Origin: JAEZDR01 sp039811185
Lineage (GTDB): Bacteria; Bacteroidota; Bacteroidia; Chitinophagales; Chitinophagaceae
Direction: 5' to 3'
Assembly: GCA_039811185.1 (NCBI GenBank)
Contig: JBDHYF010000001.1
Span: forward strand, 372,001-436,000
DNA: 64,000 nucleotides
Program-made: the position numbers and the translations under genes
In this document: piece after piece, positions 39,628 through 48,935 of the stretch
Position numbering within the stretch: the first letter of the stretch is position 1
Layout: every line of letters begins with the position of its first letter
The notes under the pieces: model-generated
Databases searched by the model: none
What the model was told of the DNA's origin: nothing
Seen by the model: the letters and a program-made list of their open reading frames with translations, nothing else

Positions 39628-41363
39628 CTTTTAGCGGTTGCAGTTTGTAGCCACTGAAACGCATAACCGAGCGCCACCACCAACAGCGCACCAATGGCAT
39701 TCATCCACAAAAAACTTATTTCCGGCAACCATGTAAAGCCCGGAAGTGCTTGGTTAAAGAACAGCACAACCACCACAGCCTCCGAAATTATAGCAGCATA
39801 AAATATTGCCCCACCTTTCACCGACTTCAGATAAAAGGCTACTAAAAATATTCCGAGTATCACACCGTAAAACAGCGACCCAAGCACATTCACCGCTTCA
39901 ATTAAACTTTGCCCTATCTGATTGGCAAATTGTGCCACAACAATGCAAAATAAGCCCCATGCAAAAGTGTGTAACCGGGAAGTCCTGTAGTCGGAGGCAT
40001 CGCTCTCATTTTTCTTCGATGAAAACCGTTTATGAAAATCAACCACGCTGCTCGAAGCAAGCGAATTAAGCGCGGCAGCAATCGATCCCCACGCAGCAAG
40101 AAAAATAATGGCAATCAACAGCCCTTTTAAACCGGTGGGAAGATAGCTTTTCACAAAACTTAAAAACACGTAGTTGGTATCGTTGGCATCCCGCGAACTC
40201 ACTTCGGCACTCATCTTTTTAAAGTTGCTTCTATATTGTTCAGCTTGTTTTTGAAGCGTTTTTAATGCATCCGCGGTTTGTTTTTTCGCTTCCTCTTCGC
40301 CACCTCTTTGCGCCTCTAAAAAAGCAACGGTGGCGGCTTTTTTCTCTGCACTCAATCTGTCAAAACTTGCTTCCATCTGTTGCAGGCTGTCGGCAAGGCG
40401 GGAGTTTTTCACGTCGTTCAGCAAAGCGGTGTTAAACGAAAGCGGGGCAGGCTGAAACTGATAGAACGCAAATACAAGCACCCCAATCAACAATATAAAA
40501 AACTGCATCGGAATTTTTACCAGCCCGTTCATGAGAAGTCCAAGCCTGCTTTCGCGGTTATTTTGAGCGGTGAGATAACGGCCCACCTGCGATTGATCGG
40601 TTCCGAAGTAGCTTAAAGCCAGAAAAAAACCTCCAATAATTCCGCTCCAGATATTGTAGCGGTCGCTCCAGTTAAATTTCCCTTCGCTGTTTCCTGTTGT
40701 AATCACATTCAGCTTTTCCAGTTTACCGCTGATGTGCAGTGCGTCCGTAAAACCGACTCCTTCCGGCAGAAGATGTACTACCATATAGCCGGCAAAAAAC
40801 ATAGCGGCAAATATGATGACAAGCTGAATTTGTTGCGTATAGGCTACCGCTTTCGCACCGCCGCTTACCGTGTAAAAAATCAGAAAGCCGCCCATGATGA
40901 TGTTGGTGTAAAAAATATCCCAACCAAACAAAGACGACAAAATGAGTGATGGCGCATAGATGCTGATACCGGTCGATAGTCCGCGTTGCAGCAGGAAAAG
41001 AAACGAGGTGAGTGTTCGTGTTTTATTATCGAAACGGCTTTCAAGAAATTCGTAAGCAGTATACACCTTCAGCTTGTTGAACAGCGGAACGAATGTAATA
41101 CAGATTACCACCATCGCTATGGGCAAACCAAAATAGTATTGCACAAACCGCATTCCGTCGGCATAGGCCTGTCCGGGCCCGGAAAGGAACGTAATGGCGC
41201 TTGCCTGCGTACCCATGATACTTAGCAAAACCAAATACCAGGGCATGCTTTTATTGGAAAGAAAATAGCCATCTAAATTTTTAGTAGTGCGGCTTTTGTA
41301 GAGCCCATAGAGAATGATGGCCACCAGCGTAAAACACAGCACACCCCAGTCAAATACATTCAT
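39624..41363 (-). CDS. Sodium:solute symporter (SSS family) with coiled-coil insert
   Basis: A 579-residue SSS transporter with about 13 membrane helices. Recognisable regions are KNLDGYFLSNKSMPWYLVLLSIMGTQASAITFLSGPGQAYADGMRFVQYYFGLPIAM, TVSGGAKAVAYTQQIQLVI and SYFGTDQSQVGRYL. Between two helices sits an unusual charged, probably coiled-coil stretch of about 85 residues (311-395; SLQQMEASFDRLSAEKKAA to QAEQYRSNFKKMSAEV). Family substrates include sugars, sialic acid and amino acids. The ATG at 41363 overlaps the stop of a 42-residue membrane protein (ATGA), which follows a PIG-L deacetylase, so the substrate may be a deacetylated sugar-like compound (inference). Confidence 0.93.
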   Translation of the reverse strand: MNVFDWGVLCFTLVAIILYGLYKSRTTKNLDGYFLSNKSMPWYLVLLSIMGTQASAITFLSGPGQAYADGMRFVQYYFGLPIAMVVICITFVPLFNKLKVYTAYEFLESRFDNKTRTLTSFLFLLQRGLSTGISIYAPSLILSSLFGWDIFYTNIIMGGFLIFYTVSGGAKAVAYTQQIQLVIIFAAMFFAGYMVVHLLPEGVGFTDALHISGKLEKLNVITTGNSEGKFNWSDRYNIWSGIIGGFFLALSYFGTDQSQVGRYLTAQNNRESRLGLLMNGLVKIPMQFFILLIGVLVFAFYQFQPAPLSFNTALLNDVKNSRLADSLQQMEASFDRLSAEKKAATVAFLEAQRGGEEEAKKQTADALKTLQKQAEQYRSNFKKMSAEVSSRDANDTNYVFLSFVKSYLPTGLKGLLIAIIFLAAWGSIAAALNSLASSSVVDFHKRFSSKKNESDASDYRTSRLHTFAWGLFCIVVAQFANQIGQSLIEAVNVLGSLFYGVILGIFLVAFYLKSVKGGAIFYAAIISEAVVVVLFFNQALPGFTWLPEISFLWMNAIGALLVVALGYAFQWLQTATAKS

Positions 41364-41488
41364 GAAAAATGCTTTGTGAAAAAGTAAAAGAATACAATCA
41401 GCGCCAGCAAAAATCCAATGACGAACCAGTACCAGGCGCGCCACGATTTAAACAAGGGAATTTCGTTGTTACGGTTGCTTTTTTCCAT
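41360..41488 (-). CDS. Small single-helix membrane protein coupled to the symporter
   Basis: A 42-residue ORF starting ATG 41488, beginning MEKSNRNNEIPLFKSWRAWY, then one membrane helix (WFVIGFLLALIVFFYFF, about 21-37) and a basic end TKHFS. It begins two bases after the PIG-L stop and its TGA overlaps the symporter ATG, the arrangement of a coupled subunit gene. The N-terminal basic/aromatic segment next to the helix is like short accessory subunits of transporters. Nothing in the sequence proves expression, but the tight packing leaves no room for chance. Function is inferred from context only. Confidence 0.75.
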   Translation of the reverse strand: MEKSNRNNEIPLFKSWRAWYWFVIGFLLALIVFFYFFTKHFS

Positions 41489-41490
41489 AG

Positions 41491-43956
41491 CTATTGCTTC
41501 GTTTGTTTTTGATTTAAAGCAATGATGTTAGCGAGCAACCGGTATGCGCCGGGAACACCGGCAGGAAGCTGCCGAAAAAAAGAAATTCCGGTGTATGTAA
41601 AATTTCCTTTTCCATACGATGCGGTAATCAGCGATCCCTCACCGGGTTTTTCGCCTGCGTCGTTCATGCTCAATACGGTGGTGTAACGATCGCTCCAATC
41701 CGCCGCATGATATACACTCCTTTCCTGCACCCAATGGTCAAAATCCGCCGCCGTTATTTTATTTGGAAAATGTAATATACGGTGCGATGGATTTGCAAAG
41801 CGGACGACAGCATCTTCTTCCGTAACCCTTGTGCGGCTTATGTTAAACGGATAGGGCCCTATTCTGCTCTTTAAGGGCCCGATTTGGTTACTGGTGTTGT
41901 ACTGAACAATTAAGTTGCCTCCCTTGTACACATATTCCATTAATGCGGGATAGCTTTTATCGAGCCATTCGTTGGTGTTATAGGCTCTGACGCCGGTAAT
42001 AACTGCATCGAATTTTTTTAAGGCTGATGGAGTAAGGTCGTACTCCGTGAGCAGAGTAACCTTATAACCCATTTGTTGCAGCCCGTCAGGAACTTTATCA
42101 CCCGCTCCGGTGATATAGCCGATGTTGTGTCCGGCAGTTTGAATGTTTCCTGCCGCGATGCGCGTTTTAGCATCGGTGAAGAAATACACGTAAGGAATGT
42201 GATCGTACTGAATGTGATGCAGCACAAATGCGGGTAACTTTTCCTTACCTGAATAGATGGTGTAGGTGCTATTGCTTAGATTTTTTTGAAGCCGGATTGG
42301 GTAGGTGATTTCCGCCGATTCATTTTTTTTGACGGGCGCTGCGGATCGAAACAAAACAGAGTCGTTTACCTGAACGATAATGGGCTGGTTGTTAGCCTGA
42401 GCCGTTACAGTAAAGCGGCCCACTGTCGGTTTTGTATAAGCGGTGTTGATTAGCTGAACATCATTTAAGCCGGATACGGTTTCCCGTGGTACAACCACAA
42501 GAGGCTGATATTTCTCACCCTTAACCGGATCTGTGTACTTATGAAAAACAGGAATATTGAAAGATAATGGCTGACCATCCATTTCGAAATCGAAAAAAAC
42601 GGTGAAGGCAGGATCTGCATCCGGCTGTCCAATTTTTTTTTGATCGCTGACCGAGAAACTTCCGCCTTTCATAGGTTCAATCAGCCAGTAAGGCTGGGAA
42701 ATCGATTTCCCGGTATCCACAGCTACCGTTGTGGAAAAACTGAAGTTCTTGTCTGAGGGAAGTTTCGCGTTGATGCTCGAATCGAAGCCTTCCATGCGAA
42801 TGCGGTTTATTGTATAGCCGGCGCTGGTGCGGTCGTTCAGCACAAAGTGTATTTTCAATGAGTCTCCTTGTGCAACCGATGGGGTGTGCGTGTAGGCTTC
42901 CATCCATAATCCGGATGCAGCCGCAATAATGTTTTTTATGGCGGATAGCTTCTCGCTCCGCCAAGGGCTTGGTTGTAGATTTTCGACTAAACGGTAAATG
43001 TTCAGCAGCGATTTTAAAGAGCCAGAAGGACGGCTGAAGTTAAACGACCGGATAAGAGAATCGATAGCCTTTTCCACAGCTTCACCGCCGGGAAGTTTTT
43101 TCCAATCGGTTTCAATGTCATCGAACAGGTCGGTTTCGAAAGCATCGCCGCCCGTTAAAACAAAGTATTCTTTCGATTCGCCTCTCGATTTTGGAACGCC
43201 GAAGCCCTGGCTTCTGTGCTGGCTTCGGCTGTTGGCAGCTATTTCGCCATAGCTCTGTCCGAGCAGCGGATTGAAGCCGCCTGCATCAATAGAAAACTGG
43301 TCATTTTTTTGTGTGTTCACGCTTCCGAAGTTGAAGGTGTTCCATAACAGCCGTTTTGCCTGCCAGGTGCCTGTAAATTTCAATTGTTCGGGGAAACGGT
43401 TTTTGTCGGCGGCTGCCATAAACGCCTCCTGCGCTAATATGGCCGATGCGGTATGATGTCCGTGTCCGCCTTCGCCGGTAACGGGAAAACGGGTAATCAT
43501 CACATCGGGTTTAAAATTCCTGATCACCCACACCATGTCGCCAAGAATTTTTTCCCTGTTCCATTTCTCAAGCGTCTCTTCAGGCGTTTTGCTATAACCA
43601 AAATCGAATGCCGTAGTAAAAAATTGGGAGGCGCCATCAATTTTGCGCGCTTTCAGCAGTTCTTGTGTTCGGATAAGGCCTAAGGCTATACCTTGCTCAT
43701 CGCCAATCAGATTTTGGCCACCGTCGCCTCTTGTAAGCGACAAATAGCCGGTCTTGTACAACTTTTCTTTCGAGAAGTAGGTCAGTAATCTGGTGTTCTC
43801 ATCGTCCGGATGGGCAGCGATGTATAAAACCGAGCCTAAAACTTTCAGTTTTTTTATCGATTGAAAAATCTCGGAAGAAGTTTGTGCATCCGGCGGCTGA
43901 GAAAAGGCTAAATGAGAAAAGCAACAGAAAATCAGGCAGACAATCGGTTTCATCAT
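41491..43956 (-). CDS. Exported PIG-L family deacetylase with C-terminal GATase-like domain
   Basis: An 821-residue protein. A signal peptide (KPIVCLIFCCFSHLAFSQ) is followed by a zinc-dependent PIG-L (LmbE-like) N-deacetylase domain: LYIAAHPDDENTRLLTYFS with the AHPDDE metal motif, DVMITRFPVTGEGGHGHHTASAILAQEAF with the second His set. A middle beta-rich region follows, then a C-terminal glutamine amidotransferase-like or ThuA-like domain (MGYKVTLLTEYDLTPSALKKFDAVITGVRAYNTNEW). PIG-L enzymes remove acetyl groups from GlcNAc-type substrates. Size and three-part layout match many Bacteroidota homologues. It heads the unit with the 42-residue protein and the symporter. Confidence 0.92.
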   Translation of the reverse strand: MMKPIVCLIFCCFSHLAFSQPPDAQTSSEIFQSIKKLKVLGSVLYIAAHPDDENTRLLTYFSKEKLYKTGYLSLTRGDGGQNLIGDEQGIALGLIRTQELLKARKIDGASQFFTTAFDFGYSKTPEETLEKWNREKILGDMVWVIRNFKPDVMITRFPVTGEGGHGHHTASAILAQEAFMAAADKNRFPEQLKFTGTWQAKRLLWNTFNFGSVNTQKNDQFSIDAGGFNPLLGQSYGEIAANSRSQHRSQGFGVPKSRGESKEYFVLTGGDAFETDLFDDIETDWKKLPGGEAVEKAIDSLIRSFNFSRPSGSLKSLLNIYRLVENLQPSPWRSEKLSAIKNIIAAASGLWMEAYTHTPSVAQGDSLKIHFVLNDRTSAGYTINRIRMEGFDSSINAKLPSDKNFSFSTTVAVDTGKSISQPYWLIEPMKGGSFSVSDQKKIGQPDADPAFTVFFDFEMDGQPLSFNIPVFHKYTDPVKGEKYQPLVVVPRETVSGLNDVQLINTAYTKPTVGRFTVTAQANNQPIIVQVNDSVLFRSAAPVKKNESAEITYPIRLQKNLSNSTYTIYSGKEKLPAFVLHHIQYDHIPYVYFFTDAKTRIAAGNIQTAGHNIGYITGAGDKVPDGLQQMGYKVTLLTEYDLTPSALKKFDAVITGVRAYNTNEWLDKSYPALMEYVYKGGNLIVQYNTSNQIGPLKSRIGPYPFNISRTRVTEEDAVVRFANPSHRILHFPNKITAADFDHWVQERSVYHAADWSDRYTTVLSMNDAGEKPGEGSLITASYGKGNFTYTGISFFRQLPAGVPGAYRLLANIIALNQKQTKQ

Positions 43957-44010
43957 GTATCAAATAAACGAAAAACTGCGGCAACACCATTGTGCTACGT
44001 TTTTCATGTG

Positions 44011-44040
44011 TTTGAAATGCAATAAAAGAGATTATCTTTC
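44011..44040 (+). promoter_or_regulatory. Predicted promoter of the beta-helix T9SS gene
   Basis: TTTG (44011-44014), an 18-base spacer and TATCTTTC (44033-44040) match the Bacteroidota pattern with one -7 mismatch. The ATG follows 30 bases later. Confidence 0.5.
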
Positions 44041-44070
44041 ACGTATTTTTTAACACTTTTTTTCTTCGCC

Positions 44071-47000
44071 ATGAAAAATTTTTTACTCCTCCTGATAGCC
44101 GTGTTCGGCTGCGTTTACATAACTTCTGCACAGAATGTGGTGGTTAATCCCGGCAATACCGGTTATACAACATTGAAAGCAGCTTTCGATGCCGTAAACA
44201 ATGGAACGCATACAGGCAAGGTGTCGATTACAATTATTGGCAATACGGTTGAAGCGGCTACTGCCACTTTAAATGCATCGGGAAGCGGCAGCGCATCCTA
44301 CTCATCCGTTGAAATAAATACCAACGGCAGCTATTCCGTCACGGGGGCCATAGCGGGTCCGATTATCAGCTTTAATGGCGCTTCCAATGTTGTGCTTAAC
44401 GGTGCAAATCCGGGTACGGGAACGGTTGCGCTAACCATATCCAATACGAGCACTTCGGCAAACGCAAACACGAGCACCATCCGGTTTATCAACAATGCCT
44501 CTTCGATTTCTGTGAACGGGTGCAACATTCTCGGTTCTTCATCGCGCGCCGCTAATACAGCCATTGCCACCGGAACTATTTTATTTTCTACCGGAACGGG
44601 AGGCGGGAACAACAATATTATTATCTCAGATAATTACATCGGCCCGGCAGGAACGTCGCTTCCTTCCAGAGCCGTTGCTTCCTTCGGATCCTCGTCCGCA
44701 TCTCCCAATCATAACAATCAAATCTTAAACAATTTTATCTACGATTATTTCAACGATACGTATAGCGCCGGAATTTATTTGAACGATAATAATTCCATGT
44801 GGACGATTACCGGAAACAGGCTTTATCAAACCGGCGTTCGTACGGGTTCAGGCACGGGTATTCATTACGGAATTTTTGTAGATGGGAACAGTGTTGCCTC
44901 TAACTTTACTATCAGCAGCAATACTGTGGGTTATGCCTCCGAAATAGGAACAGGTACATACGCCATAACCGGCGCTGCCACTACGTTTCAGGCAATCAGT
45001 GTAAAGGCATTGGGTGTGGCTCCCAACCAGGTTAGCAGCAACCAAATTCGCAACATCAGCGTAGCCAACTCGGGCACAGCTATCAACTATGCCATCAACA
45101 TTGCTGCAACCGCTAATGGCATTTCGGCTCAGGTACAAAATAATCAGATTGCACAGATAGCCGGCAGCGGTAACTGGTACGTGCTCAACCTGACGGGTTC
45201 GGGCAATAATTTGCAATCTCTCATCAGCGCAAATGCCATTCACGACATTCACCTAACAGATGCCGGCAGGTTTTATGGCATTTTGTATAACGGCGGAGCC
45301 GGAGGCATAACCTCAGTTGTAAGCAATAACAGCATTTATAATATTTCTTTAACCGGAACGGCAGCGGGCTCCGCCACAGGCTCGCCTGCGCTTGTAGGCA
45401 TTTATGGCGCCTCGGGCCCGGTTACTATTTCTGACAACCTCATTGGAAGCGGCACTGCCGATAAATCTATCCGCTGCATTCAAACAACCGGAAGCACTTC
45501 TTCTTTCGATTTGCTGGGAATCTTTGTGAAGGGAACTGACGACCAGGTGGTATTTAACAACACCATTGGCGGTTTTTATGCCAACAACAGTGCTGCTGCA
45601 AGCGGTGTGCCCCGCATTTTCGGGATGCGCAACAGCGGCAGCGGCGTGATTACTTTTTCGCTTAACCGGGTGGGTGGAAGCTCCGACAGTTCCATGCACA
45701 TCGTATCCAATTCACCTTCGGCAAGCATATTGGGCATTTATAACAACGCCGGCACCACCACGATAAACGGCAACGTGTTTCAAAATTTTGTTTCTCCTTC
45801 AGGAACGGGTACGCTGGCAAATTCTGCCGCCGCGGGTATTGTACATGCGGCTGCCGGCCAGGTAACGGTGAATAACAATTTAATTGAACGATTAACAGCT
45901 TCCGGAACTTCGGTTATAGGCGTGCTTATTTTATCGGCGAATGATGCCTTGATTTCAAAGAATATTATTCAGAACCTCAAAAGTTCCGGCAGCACAGGCA
46001 ATTTGTCGGTGAATGGTATTGAAGTAAATGGCGTCACCTACCCGACGGTGCATGCAAATAAGATTACGCAACTTTTTCAAACCGGCAGCTGGTTAACAAA
46101 GAATAATGGTGTTGTAAATGGAATTTTACTGTCGGAAAGCAGCTCGGCTTCCGTATTCAACAACATTGTTGGCGGGTTTAATGTAACGCAGGGCGGCGGT
46201 GACGATGTGGTACGTGGCATAAGTTTGTCATCGCAACTGGCCGGCAATGGATTTCATGTGTATTTTAATTCTGTTTATTTGAATGCATCCTCCTCCGACA
46301 CAGCCTTTGGAAGTTCTGCATTGTTTCACACAGGAAATCCAGATATGAGTGCAGGTTCACTCTATAACTCGAACAATATATTTATTAATCGTTCAACAGC
46401 AAGAGGCAGTGGAAAAACCCGTGCAATGCACCGGTCGCCGGATGCGTGGAGCAACTACTTTGTTTACTCGGACGATAACATTTATTATAGTGTGGATACG
46501 TTGCCCAATCATTTTATTTATAACGATTATAAAACCTTGGCTGCTTTTCAGGCGGTGAGTGGAACACGAGATACAGGGTCGTTTCAGGCATTGCCGCCAT
46601 TTGAAACCGTGGATTCAACGGCATTAAATTACCTGCACCCTGATCCCGTTGAACCCACCTTTATCGAAAGCGGCGGCCATACAATATCGAATTACTACTC
46701 GGACTTTTATGGAACTACCCGGTTTGGCGGAGTGGGTTATTCGGGCACCGGAACCGCGCCGGACATTGGCGCCATAGAAGGCGATTTCCAGTCGCACTTA
46801 TTGCCGGTGAAATTTTTGTCGTTCACAGCAAAAAACGAGGGCGCACAAAACAGATTACATTGGAGTACAACAGCCGAAGTAAACAATGTCGGATTTGAGA
46901 TTGAGAAAAGTGCTGATGGGAAAACGTTCTTCAACATAGGATTTGTGGAATCGGGATGGGGTGATGTGCCGGCTTCTTCGGTGGTGTCATACAATTTTGT

Positions 47001-47367
47001 AGATGAGAAGCCTTTTCAGCCGATTAGCTTTTACCGGTTGAAGCAAGCGGATAAGGATGGCAAATTCAGTTATTCTGACGTGGTTTCTGTTCAGTATTTC
47101 CAGACGAACAGCAGGGTGAAGGCTGTGTATCCCAATCCGGTTACTGATGTTTTGAATATGGAGGCAGAAAGCAAAAAGCAACAGTCGGTTATGGTGAGAT
47201 TTGTGAATTTACAAGGCAGCGAAATAGCCGTTGTGGAGCAGCGGGCTGTTGTGGGGATGAACAAATTTTCAGTACCCACTGCGGGGCTTCCTGTCGGTGT
47301 TTACATTGTTGAGGTAACGTTTATGAGCGAGCAGCAGTCGGCTCAGTTCAAAATACTGAAACGATAG
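44071..47367 (+). CDS. Beta-helix surface protein with T9SS type A sorting domain
   Basis: A 1098-residue secreted protein: signal peptide (NFLLLLIAVFGCVYITSAQ), then roughly 850 residues of repeating short strands rich in Asn, Gly and Ser (INNASSISVNGCNILG, ISDNYIGPAGT, ITGNRLYQTGVRTG, ISSNTVGYAS). This is the signature of a right-handed parallel beta-helix. The end has a FnIII-like region (LHWSTTAEVNNVGFEIEKSADGKTF, then FYRLKQADKDGKFSYSD) and a type A sorting domain (VYPNPVTDVLNME, then GVYIVEVTF). Beta-helices of this type are polysaccharide lyases or adhesins; no catalytic site was recognised. Two similarly organised T9SS proteins occur elsewhere in the window. Confidence 0.92.
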   Translation: MKNFLLLLIAVFGCVYITSAQNVVVNPGNTGYTTLKAAFDAVNNGTHTGKVSITIIGNTVEAATATLNASGSGSASYSSVEINTNGSYSVTGAIAGPIISFNGASNVVLNGANPGTGTVALTISNTSTSANANTSTIRFINNASSISVNGCNILGSSSRAANTAIATGTILFSTGTGGGNNNIIISDNYIGPAGTSLPSRAVASFGSSSASPNHNNQILNNFIYDYFNDTYSAGIYLNDNNSMWTITGNRLYQTGVRTGSGTGIHYGIFVDGNSVASNFTISSNTVGYASEIGTGTYAITGAATTFQAISVKALGVAPNQVSSNQIRNISVANSGTAINYAINIAATANGISAQVQNNQIAQIAGSGNWYVLNLTGSGNNLQSLISANAIHDIHLTDAGRFYGILYNGGAGGITSVVSNNSIYNISLTGTAAGSATGSPALVGIYGASGPVTISDNLIGSGTADKSIRCIQTTGSTSSFDLLGIFVKGTDDQVVFNNTIGGFYANNSAAASGVPRIFGMRNSGSGVITFSLNRVGGSSDSSMHIVSNSPSASILGIYNNAGTTTINGNVFQNFVSPSGTGTLANSAAAGIVHAAAGQVTVNNNLIERLTASGTSVIGVLILSANDALISKNIIQNLKSSGSTGNLSVNGIEVNGVTYPTVHANKITQLFQTGSWLTKNNGVVNGILLSESSSASVFNNIVGGFNVTQGGGDDVVRGISLSSQLAGNGFHVYFNSVYLNASSSDTAFGSSALFHTGNPDMSAGSLYNSNNIFINRSTARGSGKTRAMHRSPDAWSNYFVYSDDNIYYSVDTLPNHFIYNDYKTLAAFQAVSGTRDTGSFQALPPFETVDSTALNYLHPDPVEPTFIESGGHTISNYYSDFYGTTRFGGVGYSGTGTAPDIGAIEGDFQSHLLPVKFLSFTAKNEGAQNRLHWSTTAEVNNVGFEIEKSADGKTFFNIGFVESGWGDVPASSVVSYNFVDEKPFQPISFYRLKQADKDGKFSYSDVVSVQYFQTNSRVKAVYPNPVTDVLNMEAESKKQQSVMVRFVNLQGSEIAVVEQRAVVGMNKFSVPTAGLPVGVYIVEVTFMSEQQSAQFKILKR

Positions 47368-47504
47368 GGAAAGAGCAGACAAAGCAAATGCAGTAACGAT
47401 GGGCCTTTGCGGCTAAAATATTTTGCTTTGAAATAAAGATAAAGCCGGGAAAGTTCGGTCTGGAAAAGTGTTTTGTGCAGCGGCGACCTTGCTGGCCCAA
47501 GACA

Positions 47505-47580
47505 GCAAAATCCCGAAGCGCTTACTAACAAGCAACGGCAAAATCCTGAAGGGATAACGAGATTATAGCGGTGAAATAGC
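47505..47580. repeat. Degenerate intergenic repeat
   Basis: Between the T9SS gene and the esterase gene (~290 bases without a gene) is a pair of similar units: GCAAAATCCCGAAGCG (47505-47520) and GCAAAATCCTGAAGGG (47538-47553). The second runs on into ATAACGAGATTATAGCGGTG. It resembles intergenic sequences that recur in Bacteroidota genomes. The remaining gap shows nothing clear. Confidence 0.4.
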
Positions 47581-47654
47581 GTGATGGCAGGCAATTCACT
47601 GCAACTGCTAACATATTCAGTTCTTAAAAAAGCACCCGATATGTTTTCGTCGCT

Positions 47655-48386
47655 TTAAAACTTTGTTTCCAAAATATAAGGAAGCATTTTCCGCCACGTA
47701 TCCCAGTCGTGTTTTACATCGCCTCCCCAAATATCGAGGTCGTGCCAAATGCCCTTCGACCACAGCAAATCGCTGAATGCGCGGCTCGCACCCGGATCTT
47801 CATAATCGCCGCTGCCGGTGTAGATATGGATGTGGTGGCTTGCCTTAATCCGTTGCAAATACCATTCGTCGTTTAAATTTTGGATATAATGATAAGGGCT
47901 GTTGAGGTAGACCTGCTCATCCCAAAAACCTTTGGTATACTCGGTTAAGTCGTACACGCCGCTCATGCTGATTGCACCGTTAATAATGTCGGGGCGCTTT
48001 AAAAAAAGATTCATAGCGTGCAGCGCGCCGAAAGAAGCGCCACAAGTATATATGAAAGTATCGCTGCTCGTGTTTTGCTTTATAAATGGAACTACTTCAT
48101 TAAAAATATAGCTGTTGAACTGATTGTGCCGGATAGCTTTATGTTCTGCGGCCATATCATTGTTCAACCAGCTTTCGGTGTTAATGCTGTTTACGCTGTA
48201 CACCTTACACTTACCGGAATGAATCATTGGTGCAAGGCTGTCTATTAAGTGAAACCTTTCATATTCCAGATAATCAGCGGCGGCGGTAGGAATTAACAGC
48301 AGAGCAAAACCATGATGCCCATATTCAACAATCGGCATTTCTTTATTCAGTGAAGGGCTGTGCCATGAAGTGGTTTTTCTATGCAT
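47655..48386 (-). CDS. Putative esterase family alpha/beta hydrolase
   Basis: A 243-residue cytoplasmic protein of the bacterial esterase (EstD/antigen 85-like) group. The nucleophile elbow is YTCGASFGALHAMNLFLKRPD (GxSxG with Ser), the late catalytic His is in GGDVKHDWDTWRKMLPYIL, and IHIYTGSGDYEDP precedes it as the acid region. The opening HRKTTSWHSPSLNKEMPIVEYGHHGFALLLIPT is family-like. The start is ATG 48386; a TTG at 48407 is possible. A TTATTTTG box lies about 18 bases upstream. It diverges from cvpA. The substrate is unknown. Confidence 0.88.
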   Translation of the reverse strand: MHRKTTSWHSPSLNKEMPIVEYGHHGFALLLIPTAAADYLEYERFHLIDSLAPMIHSGKCKVYSVNSINTESWLNNDMAAEHKAIRHNQFNSYIFNEVVPFIKQNTSSDTFIYTCGASFGALHAMNLFLKRPDIINGAISMSGVYDLTEYTKGFWDEQVYLNSPYHYIQNLNDEWYLQRIKASHHIHIYTGSGDYEDPGASRAFSDLLWSKGIWHDLDIWGGDVKHDWDTWRKMLPYILETKF

Positions 48387-48458
48387 GTTTTGAGTGTTTA
48401 GGCTCAAAATAATTCATTTAATTAACAATACCATTTAATTTTAGAAGCAATAAATCTC

Positions 48459-48935
48459 ATGCATATGAACTTTTTAGACCTAATTCTTGTGCTCCTTATT
48501 GCCGGCTCTGTTTGGCGTGGTTTCAGGCGCGGCTTTGTAGAAGGCTTTCTGCACGTGGTTGTGCTGGCCATCAGTTTTACCGCTACACTCTTTCTCTACC
48601 CACATCTCCAGTCATTCATTAACCGCTACCTTGGTTTCAGCGACTGGAGCTTTGTAATTGCGCTGATTGCTACTTTTCTTTTGCTGCGGATTTTAATCAC
48701 AATGCTTGTGGATCAGCTTTTTTATCGCGACGAGGTGGATGCAGAAGATCGCGCGCAGTGGAATCTGATGCTGGGATTTATTCCGGGAATAGTGGAAGGA
48801 CTTATTTATGCCATGTTTCTGGTGGTGCTCTGTTTCGGATTTCCGAATCCTACTGTTCAGGATCAGGTGCAAAACAGTGTGGTAGCGAAAAAACTATCGG
48901 GGCCAATTAACTGGTTCGATATCAGAAAGGATTAG
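48459..48935 (+). CDS. CvpA family membrane protein
   Basis: A 158-residue protein with four membrane helices: NFLDLILVLLIAGSVWRGFRRGFVEGFLHVVVLAISFTATLFLYPHLQ, then SFVIALIATFLLLRILITMLVDQLF and GFIPGIVEGLIYAMFLVVLCFGFP. The R-G-F-x-x-G loop and glycine-rich helix 1 are typical of CvpA, a family linked to colicin V production in E. coli and to envelope homeostasis. ATG 48459 or 48465 could be the start; the second gives a more typical N-terminus. The stop overlaps the convergent purN-fusion stop by four bases. Confidence 0.88.
   Translation: MHMNFLDLILVLLIAGSVWRGFRRGFVEGFLHVVVLAISFTATLFLYPHLQSFINRYLGFSDWSFVIALIATFLLLRILITMLVDQLFYRDEVDAEDRAQWNLMLGFIPGIVEGLIYAMFLVVLCFGFPNPTVQDQVQNSVVAKKLSGPINWFDIRKD

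Noticed and set aside
44331..45699. Long antisense frames within the beta-helix T9SS gene
   Set aside because: They mirror the repetitive Asn/Gly/Ser codons on the sense strand and have no signal peptide, domain or start context.
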